Notes under the pieces: model-generated
The model's input: only the letters and a program-made list of their open reading frames with translations
Databases searched by the model: none
What the model was told of the DNA's origin: nothing
NCBI GenBank assembly: GCA_008000375.1
Contig: SMOI01000139.1
Location: 46,149-84,942 of the forward strand
Direction of reading: 5' to 3'
DNA: 38,794 nucleotides
Source: Poteriospumella lacustris
Lineage: Eukaryota > Sar > Chrysophyceae > Chromulinales > Dinobryaceae
Made by a program: the position numbers and the translations under genes
In this document: positions 37,521 through 38,794 of the stretch, piece by piece
Layout of the letters: every line of letters begins with the position of its first letter
How positions within the stretch are numbered: the first letter of the stretch is position 1

Positions 37521-38105
37521 TGGGCGATGACATTTCACCAGCCGTTAGCATCGTTGCCGCCACTGACCGGTGGGGCATGTTCCTCGGCGGTTACCCAGCC
37601 ACTCGACACGTGGAGAGTGTTGCCTGGCATCCAGAAACAGGGTATGTTCAAGTCGGCGGGCTGTCGTCCGTCCCTACGGCTGACGATATCGCGTCTGTGT
37701 CTCTCCATATCCACTGCAAACGACAGAAGCAGACTGTGTCCTGTGTCTCGTTTAGACGAGGCGCTAGACGAAATGCGGATTCTGGTCGGTTCAGGCTTTC
37801 TCTCCTCCCACTCGTTCTCGAACGCTTTATCTCCGTAGGCTACCTTTGTAACCGCTTGCTAAGAGAGGCACTACGAAGCAAAGCATGATTCATTAAGTGT
37901 GTTGTGGCCGTGTGAACGTCTGGTCATCGGAAGCGTCTCTTGTCTGTGTCTGTGACGTCTGCAGTACGTCTGCTATCCTCCTCGTATTTGTTGTCTGTCG
38001 ACCGCCCTTCGAGACTGCGTGCATCAGCTCTTGTGGCGGGGAGGAATGGCGTCGAGAGTAAACGTTAATGAAAGGATGGGGCCGCAGGACGAACGAGCGA
38101 GGCGG
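37521..38105. other. 3' flank of member 8
   Basis: Decayed repeats are readable (FHQPLASLPPLT at about 37530, then TQPLDTWRVLPGIQKQGMF at about 37590-37645), followed by the VGGLSSVPTADDIASVSLHIHCKRQ block (hairpin 37663-37687, one arm altered) and the common spacer. Confidence 0.6.
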
Positions 38106-38255
38106 CTACATCTCCCACGAGTCACCGTCGCCGCCGCCGCTGCCACTGCCACCACTGCTACTGCTACCGCCGAACATAGCACCGACGTCATTGTGGGCCA
38201 CGACCGAGCCCGTGCCGAAGGCGAAGCCCTGCGCCATGACCGACTGACGCGACAT
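38106..38255 (-). pseudogene. Antisense CHCHD2/10-like fragment, unit 9, open
   Basis: A 49-codon minus frame MSRQSVMAQGFAFGTG, SVVAHNDVGAMFGG, a Ser/Gly tail and DSWEM, TAG. The frame is intact, with amino-acid changes (A to V, V to D, S to A) not seen in other units. Confidence 0.4.
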
Positions 38256-38269
38256 CACAGGCCCAGACA

Positions 38270-38304
38270 ATGTCACTTGTCGCTTGTCGGCCCATCTGAC
38301 GACA
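38270..38304 (+). promoter_or_regulatory. Conserved uORF, unit 9, hairpin disrupted
   Basis: MSLVACRPI (His changed to Pro by TCGGCCCATC for TCGTCACATC). The same change destroys the left hairpin arm while the reading frame and stop are kept. Confidence 0.45.
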
Positions 38305-38408
38305 TGCGGACACGCCGCCTCACAGCTGAGACGACCACGAGACGACCGCCATGAATCCATCACATCCGTTTGTATTGGGGCATCACATCGATCATCAACC
38401 CCTGTACC

Positions 38409-38794
38409 ATGCCGACAAACCAGGTTACGAGTTCGCTGGGAGGGGAGGTGTGCTGCTCTCCTGCGATCGTCGATACACAGGCCATGATCCCCTCACGACC
38501 GTCGGGCCATCGACGACTTATCGACCATCCCATCGCAGTGGTGGTGGACTTGTGTCTGTACCGCGTGGTGACCGACCGTTGCCGAGGTCACGTGCTGCCG
38601 TTTGGCGTGCGACAGATGATCAAGGACTATGCCTGGGTGTCGTTCGACGACCAGACGCTACGAGCGGCAGTGCGGTTGTGGTGCAGCGACAGAACGACTG
38701 CGTATGATCACTACGGAGAGATCAACGACTGGGATGTGAGCAAGGTGACTAAGATGACCTGGCTATTTCAGCGAACGACGTTCAATGACCGTAT
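38409..38794 (+). CDS. DUF285 repeat protein, array member 9, cut by the window end
   Basis: Starts at 38409 (GTACCATGCCGACAAACCAG) and is open to the last base (128 codons). It includes the constant module: PIAVVVDLCLYRVVTDRCRG, LPFGVRQMIKDYAWVSFDDQ, RAAVRLWC, then SDRTTAYDHYGEINDWDVSK and the start of the FNDR unit. The DDQTLRA variant is shared with member 3 (FDDQTLRA), while AYDHYGEINDWD is shared with member 8. The array therefore continues to the right of the window. Confidence 0.9.
   Translation, partial: MPTNQVTSSLGGEVCCSPAIVDTQAMIPSRPSGHRRLIDHPIAVVVDLCLYRVVTDRCRGHVLPFGVRQMIKDYAWVSFDDQTLRAAVRLWCSDRTTAYDHYGEINDWDVSKVTKMTWLFQRTTFNDR

Noticed and set aside
21306-38794. CRISPR-like array in the repeat region
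   Set aside because: The 75-bp periodicity is in-frame coding repeats of DUF285 units with continuous variation; there are no identical short repeats with unique spacers.
1-38794. tRNA or rRNA genes
   Set aside because: Scanning by eye for box B-like GGTTCGA..CC motifs with a matching acceptor stem found none; no rRNA-like conserved stretch was noticed. A covariance-model search would be needed to exclude them.

Overview
The window looks like nuclear DNA of a microbial eukaryote. Several genes need short GT-AG introns to read through (41, 69, 73, 77, 84 and 150 nt), the better supported coding regions are rich in G/C at third codon positions, secreted proteins carry eukaryote-type signal peptides, and there is an internal block of four TTAGGG-type telomere repeats. 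The lineage cannot be fixed from sequence alone. The protein set (DUF285/BspA-type repeats, a Crinkler/RHS-type NTPase-nuclease, small SLT/lysozyme-like secreted proteins, a GT11-like glycosyltransferase) would suit a free-living or host-associated protist or an early-branching fungus-like organism. Three-base stops of all kinds are used, so the code is standard.

Layout. 1-414: a 12-bp minisatellite (17 units) and the possible tail of a Pro/Ala-rich ORF. 520-3300: two minus-strand genes, an acidic nuclear-looking protein and a spliced four-helix membrane protein. 4.0-6.9 kb: a low-confidence zone full of inverted duplications, with three copies of one small gene family (one plus, one decayed minus, one spliced minus). 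7.2-8.9 kb: two tandem secreted lysozyme-like genes whose 3' parts are identical over 217 bp. 10.1-16.3 kb: four fairly solid single genes (a small acidic protein with a possible mitochondrial presequence, a GNAT-like protein, an NTF2-like protein, a GT11-like fucosyltransferase) separated by simple-sequence DNA. 17.0-19.0 kb: an interstitial telomere tract and a fold-back element. 19.0-21.0 kb: a three-exon Crinkler/RHS-type P-loop NTPase plus restriction-like nuclease. 21.3 kb to the right edge: nine tandem, same-strand members of one DUF285 family.

The DUF285 array is the main feature. Each member has an almost constant ~105-residue N-terminal module without a signal peptide (possibly F-box-like), followed by a variable number of 25-residue FNQPL..WDV repeats. 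At least four members are broken (in-frame TAG or TGA in three, a ~776-bp insertion in one, a frameshifted tail in another). Every member apart from the first is preceded by a conserved 5' cassette that holds (i) a nine-codon upstream ORF overlapping a perfect hairpin about 105 nt before the start codon and (ii), in most units, an antisense fragment of a different gene that resembles the Gly/Ala helix of CHCHD2/CHCHD10 (Mix17) proteins. In one unit the antisense piece is longer and includes a WW domain. The 3' flanks hold decayed DUF285 repeats plus a recurrent hairpin. Taken together the right half looks like a fast-evolving, subtelomere-like multigene locus under birth-and-death and gene-conversion evolution.
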